DNA from: Thermodesulfobacteriales bacterium
GTDB taxonomy: Bacteria; Desulfobacterota; Thermodesulfobacteria; Thermodesulfobacteriales; Thermodesulfatatoraceae
Length of the DNA: 59,836 nucleotides
Assembly: GCA_026988575.1 (NCBI GenBank)
Contig: JALSKZ010000030.1
Coordinates: 1 to 59,836, forward strand
Reading direction: 5' to 3'
The position numbers and the translations under genes were made by a program. The notes below the pieces were generated by a model. The model was not told where the DNA came from. It did not search any database and saw only the letters and a list, made by a program, of their open reading frames with translations. Shown here piece by piece: positions 8,794-17,670 of this stretch. Every line of letters starts with the position of its first letter. The first letter of the stretch is position 1.

Positions 8794-10155
8794 TTGAAAG
8801 ATCCTCTTGAATTTTTGGAAAGCTACCGCATCTTTGCCCCCTGGGAAAGGGCAACTCACCGTATTCTCTCTCCCCTTGAAGAGTTCATAAAGTCCCAGAC
8901 CGCCACCGCCCTTTCGTTGATGTTTATGACCTTGGTGGCCCTGTTGTTGGCCAATTCTCCCTGGCGTGAGGTCTATCTTCATTTCTTTGAACAAGACTTG
9001 AGCATCCATTTAGGGTCGTGGCGTTTTGGCATGAGCCTTCACCACTGGATAAACGAAGGCTTGATGACCTTTTTCTTTTTTCTCATTGGTCTGGAAATAA
9101 AGCGCGAGGTAACTGTAGGAGAATTATCCAATTTTAAGGCCGCTCTTTTGCCTGTGCTATCTGCTCTAGGAGGCATGTTTTTGCCTGCAGGCATTTATGT
9201 CCTTTTTAATTGGTCGGCACCGACTTTAAAGGGTTGGGGCGTACCTATGGCCACAGATATCGCCTTTGCCCTGAGCGCTTTGGTGCTGCTTGGCCCTCGG
9301 GTGCCTTCCTCTCTCCTTACTTTTTTGATTGCTTTGGCCATTGTCGACGACCTTGGAGCCGTCTTGGTAATTGCCCTTTTTTATACCTCTTCGCTGAAAT
9401 GGACGGCCTTGGCAGCGGTCTTTTTGATCTGGGTTGTGTTGTGGGGGTTTAACCGGGCGGGTATTCACCACGTCTTACCGTATTTTTTGGGTGGGATATT
9501 GATGTGGGCCTTTTTACTGGGGGCTGGTATCCACGCCACGGTGGCGGGGGTATTGACGGCCTTTGTGGTACCCTCGAAGCCCAAACTTGTCCCCGCCCGC
9601 TTTGACGAGATAATCCGGAAATTCCTCCAGTTACCCCATGGGCCCAATAGTCATCCGGACCGTCTGAGTCCAGACCAAGAGGTCATTATTCAGGCCGTGC
9701 GGGCTGCTACGATATATGTTCAACCCCTTTCTTTACGCATAGAACATGCCTTACACCTCCCGGTGGCCTTGGGGGTGATCCCTCTGTTTGCCCTAGCCAA
9801 TGCCGGTGTCCATATCAGCCCCGCGACCTTTTCTGGCTTGGGGCACCAGCCCCTGTCTTTGGGAATTATTCTCGGCCTCTTGGTAGGTAAACCCTTGGGC
9901 ATAGCGGGTATGGCCTACTTGGGGGCTTATTTTAAGTTAGTCTCCTTGCCTCGCGGGGCCAAGCCTTCGCAACTCTTGGGGGTGGGTATATTAGGTGGTA
10001 TAGGTTTTACCATGTCTATATTTATTGCGGAATTGGCCTGGCCTGGCCGTCCTTTGGTTTTGGAACAGGCCAAAACGGCCATCCTCTCGGCCTCCTTTTT
10101 AGCGGGCTTTATAGGTTATATGTGGTTGCGGCTAGTCTCCAGGGCTAAGTCTTAG
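8794..10155 (+). CDS. nhaA: Na+/H+ antiporter NhaA
   Basis: A 453-residue inner-membrane antiporter that expels Na+ in exchange for protons. The family signature is intact: PMATDIAFALSAL with the key Asp, the IVDDLGAVLVIALFY double-aspartate site that binds Na+, and GGIGFTMSIFIAEL near the C terminus, in a chain with about twelve membrane helices. It is longer than the 388-residue E. coli protein because of N- and C-terminal extensions. The TTG at 8794 is nine bases after a GGAG site and is a better start than the TTG at 8788. It lies 17 bases after treT, consistent with a joint salt-stress role. Its 3' end overlaps the convergent pdxA by 24 bases. Confidence 0.94.
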   Translation: MKDPLEFLESYRIFAPWERATHRILSPLEEFIKSQTATALSLMFMTLVALLLANSPWREVYLHFFEQDLSIHLGSWRFGMSLHHWINEGLMTFFFFLIGLEIKREVTVGELSNFKAALLPVLSALGGMFLPAGIYVLFNWSAPTLKGWGVPMATDIAFALSALVLLGPRVPSSLLTFLIALAIVDDLGAVLVIALFYTSSLKWTALAAVFLIWVVLWGFNRAGIHHVLPYFLGGILMWAFLLGAGIHATVAGVLTAFVVPSKPKLVPARFDEIIRKFLQLPHGPNSHPDRLSPDQEVIIQAVRAATIYVQPLSLRIEHALHLPVALGVIPLFALANAGVHISPATFSGLGHQPLSLGIILGLLVGKPLGIAGMAYLGAYFKLVSLPRGAKPSQLLGVGILGGIGFTMSIFIAELAWPGRPLVLEQAKTAILSASFLAGFIGYMWLRLVSRAKS

Positions 10156-11139
10156 ACGGTTGGAGGCCATTTTGTAGGCCAATTTGATGGCCTCGTAAAG
10201 GCTATAAGGCTTGGCCAGACCTTTGCCTGCCAGGTCGTAAGCTGTGCCGTGGTCTACCGAAGTCCTCACTATGGGCAGCCCCAGGGTCAGATTAACGCCA
10301 TCTTCAAAGTGGAGTAGCTTAAAAGGTATGAGTCCCTGATCATGATAAAGGCTTACTACCAGGTCAAACTCTCCCTGGAGAGCGCGAAAAAAGAGACTAT
10401 CGCTGGGGAAGGGTCCTTCCAAGGGGAGTCCTTGCTTCTGGGCCTGCAAAACAGCAGGGCTTAGGATCTTTTCTTCTTCCTCTCCAAAGAGGCCTCCTTC
10501 ACTGGCATGGGGATTGAGGGCTGCCAGGGCCAATCGAGGCGCAGAGAGGCCAAGGTCTGTCTTTAAAAAATTGTAGGCAAGCCTGGTTACCCTTAATATT
10601 TGATCGACGTTGATGAGCAAAGGGACCTGGCTCAGGGCTACATGGATGGTGGCCAAGACAATTTTGAGCTTTTGGCCGTAGAAGGCCATGGCGTATTCAT
10701 TAGTTTGGGTGAGATGAGCAAGCATTTCTGTGTGTCCAGGAAAGGGTTGGCCGGCAAGTTTTAAGGCCGCTTTGCTGATGGGGGCGGTGACTAAACCGTT
10801 AAGTATTCCCTTTAGACATAGTTCTACCCCCTTTTTTATGTAACTAACCATGGCCTGGGCGGTTTCTAGATTAGGTTTTCCTGGACAAGGCGTCTTAAGA
10901 GACGACAAGTTCAATACACAGTGGCGTTTTTGGGCAGGTATTTCCAAGGGGCTTTGGAGGACCGACCAATTTTGGGATAGCCCAAAATTATGGGCGTAGT
11001 GGGCTAGTATAAGCTGGTCTCCTAAGACCACAAGCCTTAGGTCTTCGGGCCAGGGATGATTTAGGGCCTTAAGGCAAATTTCGGGCCCTATCCCAGCAGG
11101 ACAGCCCATAGTCAGACCCAAAAAGATGGTTTTAGGCAT
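10132..11139 (-). CDS. pdxA: 4-hydroxythreonine-4-phosphate dehydrogenase
   Basis: A 335-residue PdxA, which oxidises 4-phosphohydroxy-L-threonine in the DXP-dependent route to pyridoxal phosphate. Family marks are the N-terminal MGCPAGIGPE (usually MGDPAGIGPE), the metal histidines in GHTEMLAHLT near residue 145 and in YHDQGLIPFK near 265, the NPHASEGGLFG loop, and DHGTAYDLAGKG near the C terminus. It is the last gene of a minus-strand run, overlapping the radical SAM gene by eight bases, and ends inside the convergent nhaA. No other pyridoxine genes are in the window. Confidence 0.95.
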   Translation of the reverse strand: MPKTIFLGLTMGCPAGIGPEICLKALNHPWPEDLRLVVLGDQLILAHYAHNFGLSQNWSVLQSPLEIPAQKRHCVLNLSSLKTPCPGKPNLETAQAMVSYIKKGVELCLKGILNGLVTAPISKAALKLAGQPFPGHTEMLAHLTQTNEYAMAFYGQKLKIVLATIHVALSQVPLLINVDQILRVTRLAYNFLKTDLGLSAPRLALAALNPHASEGGLFGEEEEKILSPAVLQAQKQGLPLEGPFPSDSLFFRALQGEFDLVVSLYHDQGLIPFKLLHFEDGVNLTLGLPIVRTSVDHGTAYDLAGKGLAKPYSLYEAIKLAYKMASNRLRLSPGD

Positions 11140-12052
11140 AATAAAAGACCCTTTTTTGGTATATTTTGGTCTTCACTTTCCCTGTCTGAACTAATTGCTG
11201 CAAGACCAATAGAGTGTCTTTGTAATCATAGCCCAGGGCTTGGGCGATTTCCTCTGAAGGGCAGGGACGGTGGGTCAAAAGGGTAATTATTTCCTCTGAA
11301 GATACACGGCGGTATTGGTTTTCTTTCTGGTCCTTGTAATAGATTACCTCTGCCTTCGGAGTGAAGAGATCACAGAGACCTTGGAGGGTTTCCAGGGCTA
11401 TGGCCTTGGCTTCTGGATAAGCTGGCGGACGTGCCACAGTGTTTAATTGCACCCGATGAGGCTTTATATACTCCACCGCTTTCACCAGGGCCTCTAGGTC
11501 TTGGGCGTTGTCGTTTATACCACCCACCAACATGATTTCCAGCCACATTTGCCCGGTCATCTTCTCTCTAAGCATTTTGAGCCCGTGGATTATGTCCTCT
11601 ATTTTTAAGCCGGGGACAGGACGATTTAGACGCAAAAAAGTTTCTTGAATAGCGGCATCAAGGGAGGGCAGGACAATATCAAAGGCACACAAATCCCTTT
11701 GCACATCTGTTCTAAAGACTAAAGAAGAATTAGTGAGGATACAGATAGGTCTGTCCGTAAGCTTTTGGGCAAATTTTAAGATTTTGCCCAGATCTTGGTG
11801 TAGCGTTGGTTCGCCAGAGCCGGCAAAGGTGAGCACTTCGAAGTGAAGGGTAGGGTCTGATAGTCTAACCTCTAAGGCCTTCTGAATCTCTTCGGTAGGA
11901 CGCCAGCATTTACGTTCTATGGTTTTTTGGGTAGTAGGACCTATCTCACAGTAAAGACAATCAAAGGAGCAGGTCTTAGGGACAAGGAGATCAACCCCCA
12001 GAGATAATCCAAGCCTGCGAGACCTTACCGGGCCAAAAACTATTTCGCGCAT
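11132..12052 (-). CDS. Radical SAM protein (COG0731-like)
   Basis: A 306-residue radical SAM enzyme with CSFDCLYC near residue 30, which binds the [4Fe-4S]-SAM cluster. The opening VFGPVRSRRLG followed by LGVDLLVPKTC is typical of the COG0731 Fe-S oxidoreductase group, whose substrate is generally unassigned. The SAM-binding SGEPTLHQDLG strand is present, and the last 60 residues look like a winged helix (RPCPSEEIAQALGYD). I chose the ATG at 12052: an upstream start exists within the DAHP synthase gene, but an AGGGG site precedes 12052 and the conserved region begins there. It sits between a DAHP synthase and pdxA; a functional link to either is not shown. Confidence 0.85.
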   Translation of the reverse strand: MREIVFGPVRSRRLGLSLGVDLLVPKTCSFDCLYCEIGPTTQKTIERKCWRPTEEIQKALEVRLSDPTLHFEVLTFAGSGEPTLHQDLGKILKFAQKLTDRPICILTNSSLVFRTDVQRDLCAFDIVLPSLDAAIQETFLRLNRPVPGLKIEDIIHGLKMLREKMTGQMWLEIMLVGGINDNAQDLEALVKAVEYIKPHRVQLNTVARPPAYPEAKAIALETLQGLCDLFTPKAEVIYYKDQKENQYRRVSSEEIITLLTHRPCPSEEIAQALGYDYKDTLLVLQQLVQTGKVKTKIYQKRVFYYA

Positions 12053-12072
12053 AAAAAATACCCCTGCAGGCC

Positions 12073-13206
12073 CTATAATTTGGGAGCCAGTTGTTGCATG
12101 GCACAACGAGCGGCGAGATCTTTCATCTTGAGATAAGCCTCTCTAGCGTATTGCATGTGTTCCAAGAAACAGGGTAGTTCTTCCATGGTAAGGGCCTGTG
12201 GACCGTCACACAGGGCCTCTTCTGGTTTAGGATGAAATTCTACTAAGACCATATTGGCCCCGGCAATTACCCCTTGGGCGGCCACGTGATATATATCTTT
12301 GATCCCCTCTGGGGACTGGACCCGTGAACCAATGGGGTGGGAAGGATCCACGCATACAGGCAATTTGGTGAGCCGTTTAATTACCGGCACATGGCCAAAA
12401 TCTACCAAGTTCCGGTGGGGGTCTCCAAGATGAGTACGAACGCCTCTTAGACAGAAGATGATGTTGTGGTTTCCTTCACTGGCTACGTATTCACACGCAT
12501 TAAGGCTTTCTTCGATGGTTAATCCCATACCACGTTTGTAGAGTATGGGGAATTCCTGTTGGTGCCCTACGGCCCGGAGGAGCTCAAAATTTTGGGCGTT
12601 ACGGGTGCCGATCTGGAGCATTACTCCGGTGGGGTGGCCGGTCTTTTCCAGGGCCTCATAAATTTCGTCTATATGATGTGGGGCCAAGACCTCCATAGCA
12701 ATGACCGCAATGTCATATTTGCCGGCCAATTCAAATAGCCAGGGGAGACAATTTTTACCATGGCCTTGAAAATCGTAGGGCGAGGTCCGCGGTTTGTAGG
12801 CACCCATACGGGTGGTGCGGATATCGTTTTCTTTTAGGTGTTTGAAAATGGTCTCGACGTTTTCTTTGGTATCTACCGCACAAAGGCCCGCAAAAACATG
12901 GAAAGAATTTTGATCAAAGTGGAGCCCTTTGTAATCGAAACCAATGGGTTCTAATTCTCCATGGCGGCCAATTTGGCGATATTTTGAGGACACCCGAATG
13001 GCCTTTTCTACCCCAGGCAGATTTTGTACTACTTCGAGGGGTATTTTTTGTGTGTCACCAATAAGGTGAATCTCTATTACTTTGCGGGTCATGCCCTGGT
13101 ATTCAGCCACTTGTGTACGAACACCCTTAAATTGGCCGAGGTATCTCAAGAGCTGTTGAAATTCAAGGCTATCTTTAGAGACATCTGGTTTGAGGATAAT
13201 AATCAT
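12073..13206 (-). CDS. aroF: DAHP synthase, first paralog (divergent type I-beta)
   Basis: A 377-residue 3-deoxy-7-phosphoheptulonate synthase that condenses phosphoenolpyruvate with erythrose 4-phosphate at the entry to aromatic biosynthesis. An N-terminal ferredoxin-like regulatory domain (about 1-75, as in Thermotoga DAHP synthase) precedes the TIM barrel. Active-site features are AGLCAVD (metal Cys), YKPRTSPYDFQG, QIGTRNAQNFELL, the lysine in LYKRGMGLTIEE, the metal His in VDPSHPIG, and EFHPKPEEALCDGPQAL (metal Glu and Asp). The barrel between these points departs from classical enzymes. A second paralog is at 53355. AGGGGG precedes the ATG, and a promoter lies upstream. Confidence 0.88.
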   Translation of the reverse strand: MIIILKPDVSKDSLEFQQLLRYLGQFKGVRTQVAEYQGMTRKVIEIHLIGDTQKIPLEVVQNLPGVEKAIRVSSKYRQIGRHGELEPIGFDYKGLHFDQNSFHVFAGLCAVDTKENVETIFKHLKENDIRTTRMGAYKPRTSPYDFQGHGKNCLPWLFELAGKYDIAVIAMEVLAPHHIDEIYEALEKTGHPTGVMLQIGTRNAQNFELLRAVGHQQEFPILYKRGMGLTIEESLNACEYVASEGNHNIIFCLRGVRTHLGDPHRNLVDFGHVPVIKRLTKLPVCVDPSHPIGSRVQSPEGIKDIYHVAAQGVIAGANMVLVEFHPKPEEALCDGPQALTMEELPCFLEHMQYAREAYLKMKDLAARCAMQQLAPKL

Positions 13207-13239
13207 CGTTTAAGCCCCCTTCATAATTTTTCCTTTTCC

Positions 13240-13268
13240 ATTATGGAATCAAAATCAAAAGTTTGCAA
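13240..13268 (-). promoter_or_regulatory. Sigma-70-type promoter of the aroF gene
   Basis: On the minus strand TTGCAA (13268-13263), a 17-base spacer and CATAAT (13245-13240) stand about 35 bases before the aroF start. This would separate the aroF-radical SAM-pdxA run from the sugar-lipid genes upstream. Read by eye. Confidence 0.55.
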
Positions 13269-13315
13269 TTAATTAAAGGATTATTCTTTGGTGTTAGGGG
13301 GCTAAACCGTGGGGG

Positions 13316-14056
13316 TTAGAGTTTTAATCTCTTAAATAGTCCTTCGGGAAGGGCCTTGATAGCTCCCATGATAAAACGCCAATAAAAAGGGGTGTAAAGA
13401 ACGTCCTTACCGGCTTTAAGGGCCCGATAGATGTCTTGGGCTACTTTTTCTGGTTGGGTGACCAGGTGCTTGGGAAGGTCTAAGTCTCTGGTCATTTTGG
13501 TGACCACAAAACCAGGTTTTACCGTGAGGACCTGGATACCGCTTTTAAATAAGCGCTGGCGCAGTCCCTGCAGATAAGTACTGAAGGCCGCTTTACTGCT
13601 TCCGTAGATATAATTGCTTGCCCGTCCGCGGTCTCCCGCCACGGAACTTAGGCCAATGATGAAGCCCTTTTTTCGTTTTTCCAGATCTTTAGCGACTATT
13701 TCCAGGATACTTACGGCCCCGAGAAAATTTATCTGGACGATCTTTTCGGCCTCGGCGAAGTCTTTGGGGGGCTTTTTAAGGGGGCCCAAATAGCCGAAGG
13801 CTACCACCACCCCTTCGGGTTTTGGTTGCAGGCCTTTGTAAAAACTACCGTGGCTTTTGTAGTCTAAGGCGTCAAAATAGAGGGCTTGGGCGATACAGCC
13901 GTATCTTAAATGGAGGTCTTGAGCCAAGCGGTTTAAGGGGTCTAAGCGGCGAGAGGCCAGATATAGATTCCATCCCTTTTGGGCCATAAGATAGGCCAAG
14001 GCCCGTGCTATGTCCGAGTTAGCTCCCAGAATTAGGGCAAATTTATCCTTTTTCAT
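13316..14056 (-). CDS. DprE2-like short-chain dehydrogenase (decaprenylphosphoryl-2-ketoribose reductase type)
   Basis: A 246-residue SDR protein with the nucleotide-binding LGANSDIARALAY start, an SSVAGDRGR segment and the catalytic YIYGSSKAAF (Tyr-x3-Lys) near residue 150. In mycobacteria DprE2 reduces the 2-keto intermediate made by DprE1 to give polyprenylphosphoryl-D-arabinose. Here the gene overlaps the DprE1-like gene by four bases (ATGA), the arrangement expected for the pair. The C-terminal basic, hydrophobic tail may touch the membrane. Assignment rests on family similarity plus the neighbour; other lipid-linked sugars cannot be excluded. Confidence 0.85.
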   Translation of the reverse strand: MKKDKFALILGANSDIARALAYLMAQKGWNLYLASRRLDPLNRLAQDLHLRYGCIAQALYFDALDYKSHGSFYKGLQPKPEGVVVAFGYLGPLKKPPKDFAEAEKIVQINFLGAVSILEIVAKDLEKRKKGFIIGLSSVAGDRGRASNYIYGSSKAAFSTYLQGLRQRLFKSGIQVLTVKPGFVVTKMTRDLDLPKHLVTQPEKVAQDIYRALKAGKDVLYTPFYWRFIMGAIKALPEGLFKRLKL

Positions 14057-15357
14057 AGTGCCAACCTTCGAGATTGAAGTGATTGGATCTTTTTGTCTAA
14101 CCCCAAACTCTTTCTTAATTTTCGGAAACGTTCCAGATAAGGATAGCCCTTTTCAAAGACCGAGGCCTTGAGGCGTGCGTCCTTAGCCAGATAAAAGCGG
14201 CCTCCGCATTCTAAAATTATCTGATCCAGACGATCCAGTAACCTGAATAGACCTTCTGTATAAGGAAAATCCAAGGCCAAGGTGTAGCCTTCCATGGGAA
14301 AAGAGAGAAAATTTTTGTTTTCTGGACCAAAGAGTTTTAAAACGGCAAGAGAAGAAGAAAGGCCGCTTTTTTTGATTTGTTGGGCGATCTCTCTTAGGGC
14401 ATAAAGCCCCTGGTCCTTGGGAACGACAAATTGATATTGCAAAAAGCCCCTTGGTCCGTAAAGTCGGTGCCAATGGGCCCATTTATCCAAGGGGAAAAAG
14501 AATTTTTCTAAAGGTACCAGGTCTAGGCGTGGTTTACGCGAGGCCTGCTTCGTGTAGAGCCAATTAAAGATCCTGATACTCCAGGAATTTACTAACGAGA
14601 CCGGAGGGACAAAAGGGACGGCCCTGGGTTTTTGAAGTCTGATCTTTAGAGGGGCTTCTTGGGCGTGTTCTCCTATAAGCAAGATGCCTCTACCGAGGGG
14701 GTTGGTGGAAGAACAGTCCACCCAGGCTACGGTATAGAGGGCCTGTTGATGTTCTTCAAAGGCCGTCAAGATTTCTTCAAGACCGGCGAGAAAGATGCTG
14801 GTCTGGCGGATAAAGGCGCTAGGGACGCGGGTAAGCCTCAAACTGACTTCAAGGATGAGGCCTGTAAGCCCCATGCCCCCACAGGTGGCGTAGAAGAGCT
14901 CGGGATTTTCTTGGCGGCTTACCCGTAATATACCGTTTTCGGGGATAAAAAGGAGGATTTCTTCAACAAACTCACTAAAACAGCCATGATGGTGGTGGTT
15001 CTTACCATGGATATCTGCGGCTACTGCTCCTCCCAGGGTGACAAACTGGGTGCCAGGAACTACGGGTGGAAACCATCCTTGGGGTAAAAATACCTGGATT
15101 ATCTCTCTTAGGGACACTCCGGCCTCAGCCCGCAATAGGCCTGTTTGCGGATCAAAGGCCAAGAAGTGCTTGAGCCCTTTGGTTAAAATGATTTCTTGGG
15201 CCAGGGCACTGTCTCCATAGCTTCTCCCCAGGCCCCAAGGAATCCCCTGAGATATATGTTTGAGAAGCGCAGGGATCTCTTCTCTTTCCCCAATTTCGTA
15301 AATTTTGGCCTTTATTTTGGGATATCTTCCCCAGCCTGCGATTTCTTTTTCCTTCAT
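14053..15357 (-). CDS. DprE1-like FAD oxidase (polyprenylphosphoryl-ribose 2'-oxidase)
   Basis: A 434-residue flavoprotein of the vanillyl-alcohol-oxidase fold. FAD-binding features are WGLGRSYGDSAL near residue 40 and LGGAVAADIHGKNHHHHG near 105, and the C-terminal YLAKDARLKASVF and final SRRL are the DprE1 hallmarks. The reaction is the oxidation of polyprenylphosphoryl-ribose at C2, the first half of conversion to arabinose. At the position of the benzothiazinone-target cysteine of the mycobacterial enzyme (in NICVDFP, from memory) this protein reads TLALDFP, with alanine. The ATG at 15357 follows a G-rich site and overlaps the prenyltransferase stop by four bases; the longer frame has no such site. 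Confidence 0.87.
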   Translation of the reverse strand: MKEKEIAGWGRYPKIKAKIYEIGEREEIPALLKHISQGIPWGLGRSYGDSALAQEIILTKGLKHFLAFDPQTGLLRAEAGVSLREIIQVFLPQGWFPPVVPGTQFVTLGGAVAADIHGKNHHHHGCFSEFVEEILLFIPENGILRVSRQENPELFYATCGGMGLTGLILEVSLRLTRVPSAFIRQTSIFLAGLEEILTAFEEHQQALYTVAWVDCSSTNPLGRGILLIGEHAQEAPLKIRLQKPRAVPFVPPVSLVNSWSIRIFNWLYTKQASRKPRLDLVPLEKFFFPLDKWAHWHRLYGPRGFLQYQFVVPKDQGLYALREIAQQIKKSGLSSSLAVLKLFGPENKNFLSFPMEGYTLALDFPYTEGLFRLLDRLDQIILECGGRFYLAKDARLKASVFEKGYPYLERFRKLRKSLGLDKKIQSLQSRRLAL

Positions 15358-16241
15358 TTGCCCCCCGGTGCATAGATGAAATAACCAAAAACAGCTAACC
15401 AGGCGCCTACAGTTATTTGGATAAACCTGTCCTCCCAAAATATCCTTACTGGATCAGCCGTAGTTTTTTGTACTAGTATTAGTTGGAAATAACGCATCAG
15501 TCCTAGAATTACAAAAAAGACAGTAAAATAGAGGTTTTTAGAGTGAAACTTTTGTGTTATTTCCGGCGATACAGTATATAAAATGTAGCTAACTATAATA
15601 ACAGCACCCATTAGTATCATGCAGGCATTAATAAATTCTAGATTATAGCCATATATGCATTTTCTAGTTTTTAATCCTTCATTATTTAGGTAATAATCGT
15701 CTCTTCTTTTACCTATAGTCAGAAATAAAGCTAAGAGAAAAGTCATAATTATTATCCACATAGAAACATTAATGTTAGTAGCTATTCCTCCGGCTAAAAT
15801 GCGTAAAACAAAACCGGAGGCAACACAAAAAATGTCGATTACAGCTATATGTTTTAGATAATATGAATAAGCTAGGTTAATAGAGAAATATGTTAATAAA
15901 ATAAGAGAAAACTTTATTGGAAGATATATTGATAGTAAAATTGCTAGACATATAAGGAAACTTAAGCTTATATAAGCTTCCTTTATTGATATTTCTCCCG
16001 CTGCTAAAGGTCTGTTTTTCTTGGTAGGATGTCTCCTATCTTCAGAGATATCTTTTAAGTCATTTATTATATAAACTGCTGAAGATATAAAACAAAAACT
16101 TAAGAGTGCTATAAGAATTTTTTTAAATACTGGTAAATAGGTGATTTTCCCCGCAAAAAAAACAGGAGCCAATATAAATAAATTTTTTATATGATTTTTA
16201 GGCCTTACTAATTTTACTAAATTTAATATTTTACTTTTCAT
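15354..16241 (-). CDS. UbiA-type prenyltransferase, probable polyprenyl-phosphate phosphoribosyltransferase (DPPR synthase)
   Basis: A 295-residue membrane protein with about eight helices and the UbiA aspartate motif NDLKDISEDRRHP near residue 60, followed by KKNRPLAAGEI, as in the mycobacterial enzyme that moves 5-phosphoribose from PRPP to decaprenyl phosphate. A second polar motif, GKRRDDYY, lies near residue 177. Translation is coupled to the DprE1-like gene downstream. With DprE1 and DprE2 it completes all but the phosphatase step of the lipid-linked arabinose route. The gene is clearly more AT-rich than the two oxidoreductase genes after it. Confidence 0.85.
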   Translation of the reverse strand: MKSKILNLVKLVRPKNHIKNLFILAPVFFAGKITYLPVFKKILIALLSFCFISSAVYIINDLKDISEDRRHPTKKNRPLAAGEISIKEAYISLSFLICLAILLSIYLPIKFSLILLTYFSINLAYSYYLKHIAVIDIFCVASGFVLRILAGGIATNINVSMWIIIMTFLLALFLTIGKRRDDYYLNNEGLKTRKCIYGYNLEFINACMILMGAVIIVSYILYTVSPEITQKFHSKNLYFTVFFVILGLMRYFQLILVQKTTADPVRIFWEDRFIQITVGAWLAVFGYFIYAPGGK

Positions 16242-17670
16242 ATTTAGTGATTAACCATATCTTTAAGTTTTCTAGTTTTATGAGTTTATAATTATGTTTT
16301 TTCGCCCAGCGATTAATAGGTTTTTCCAGCCAAGGGTTTTCTAGCCCCGTAAGGACAAGTTTAGGCCTATCTTTATTAGTAATTTCTTCTAGTTCTTCAG
16401 GACCGTAAAGAATATATTTCTTGCGAAGACTTTTATCCAAAAATATGGCCTCTCTCCAAGGAAAAACCGAAGGCACTTTTCTATATATGTCTAAACCAGC
16501 CTCAATAGGAAAGGCTGTACTAAGAGTTAATACCTTTCCCTCGCCACCTGCTAGATGAGAGAGAAATTTTCCTATATTATGAATCCTTTGTGGTACAGAC
16601 TGACTAAAGTTAAGTTTGCTTGTATACCAATACCAAGGTCCAGTAAGATATAAATTTATAATTAGACAAAAAGTCATCACGATTTTTAGTATATTAATGG
16701 GGTATAGTTCTGCAAGAATAATAATGCAAAAAATATATAGAGGGATTAAGTATTGATACCATACCGGGGCAGGTAATATGCATTGTATAGCTATAGTGAG
16801 AATGGTCAAAATCATAAATATTTTTTGTTTTGTTTTTATTTTAGTTACAAAAGCAATAGATATTGCCAAAATTAATATTAATCCCAAATCTGGGGAAAAT
16901 TTAATAGCGTTATAAATAGATTTTATTCTTCCATCTATACCTAGATATTCTTTATATCCCATGAATATGTAGAAACTTTTTCTTTTTATCGGTTGAACTA
17001 TAGTGTGGAAGGTAAAATTAAGCGGGTCTTTTATAAAGAAAAAAATTATTGGAATAGCTCCTAAAATTGTTCCTAAATAGAACTTTTTTATCTCTCTACT
17101 TTCGTCAATTAAAAAGCGAAAAGGTATAAACAGTAAAGCATAAGTTATGCGTATATCTGTAGCTATTGATAATAAAATGCCTACAAAAAAAGAAAGTTTT
17201 CTGGGACGAATAGCAAGATAAAAAGCAAGTATGGCTGCAAGTAATGCCAGATTATTAGGTCGAATTAGGCAGGTATTAAATACGATAAGCTTGCTAAATA
17301 TGATGGTTCCTAAAGAAACAATGGACAAAATTATACTTTTTTTATATAATTTCCAGAAGATAATTATTGAGATTAGTAGAAAAGAAATACCAGCTAGGAT
17401 GCGAATAGTTAGAAATTTGTAGCTACTGATTTTGTAAAATAATGAAGCTATATAAGGATAAAGTGGGGTATGGTTGTATGGAAAATCTTTGTATGGTAAT
17501 AAACCTTTATTAACTAAATATGTTGCGGCTAGAAAATGATTTTCGTCATGATCAAAAGGTATAAATAATATCTGCTGGCTCAAAAAGTAGGTTAAAATGG
17601 TGGCTATGAAGCATAATAAAGCCCAGTTCAGATACTTTTTATTAATTTTTTGTTTAGTATCTTTTTGCAT
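16231..17670 (-). CDS. GT-C type membrane glycosyltransferase
   Basis: A 479-residue protein with about eleven membrane helices and, in the first periplasmic loop, the acidic motif FDHDENHF near residue 40, followed by a NHTPLYPY segment. This layout is that of GT39/GT83-like (GT-C) enzymes that take sugars from polyprenyl-phosphate donors on the outer face of the inner membrane. Being coupled (11-base overlap) to the DPPR-synthase gene, the donor is probably the lipid-linked pentose made next door. The ATG at 17670 has an AAGG site; the upstream TTG at 17718 has none. Gene is AT-rich. The acceptor is unknown; pilin is my proposal. Confidence 0.75.
   Translation of the reverse strand: MQKDTKQKINKKYLNWALLCFIATILTYFLSQQILFIPFDHDENHFLAATYLVNKGLLPYKDFPYNHTPLYPYIASLFYKISSYKFLTIRILAGISFLLISIIIFWKLYKKSIILSIVSLGTIIFSKLIVFNTCLIRPNNLALLAAILAFYLAIRPRKLSFFVGILLSIATDIRITYALLFIPFRFLIDESREIKKFYLGTILGAIPIIFFFIKDPLNFTFHTIVQPIKRKSFYIFMGYKEYLGIDGRIKSIYNAIKFSPDLGLILILAISIAFVTKIKTKQKIFMILTILTIAIQCILPAPVWYQYLIPLYIFCIIILAELYPINILKIVMTFCLIINLYLTGPWYWYTSKLNFSQSVPQRIHNIGKFLSHLAGGEGKVLTLSTAFPIEAGLDIYRKVPSVFPWREAIFLDKSLRKKYILYGPEELEEITNKDRPKLVLTGLENPWLEKPINRWAKKHNYKLIKLENLKIWLITKYEK

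Noticed and set aside
17230-17422. Small plus-strand frames inside the AT-rich glycosyltransferase and TPR genes
   Set aside because: They lie opposite well-supported coding sequence, show no family features and no ribosome sites.
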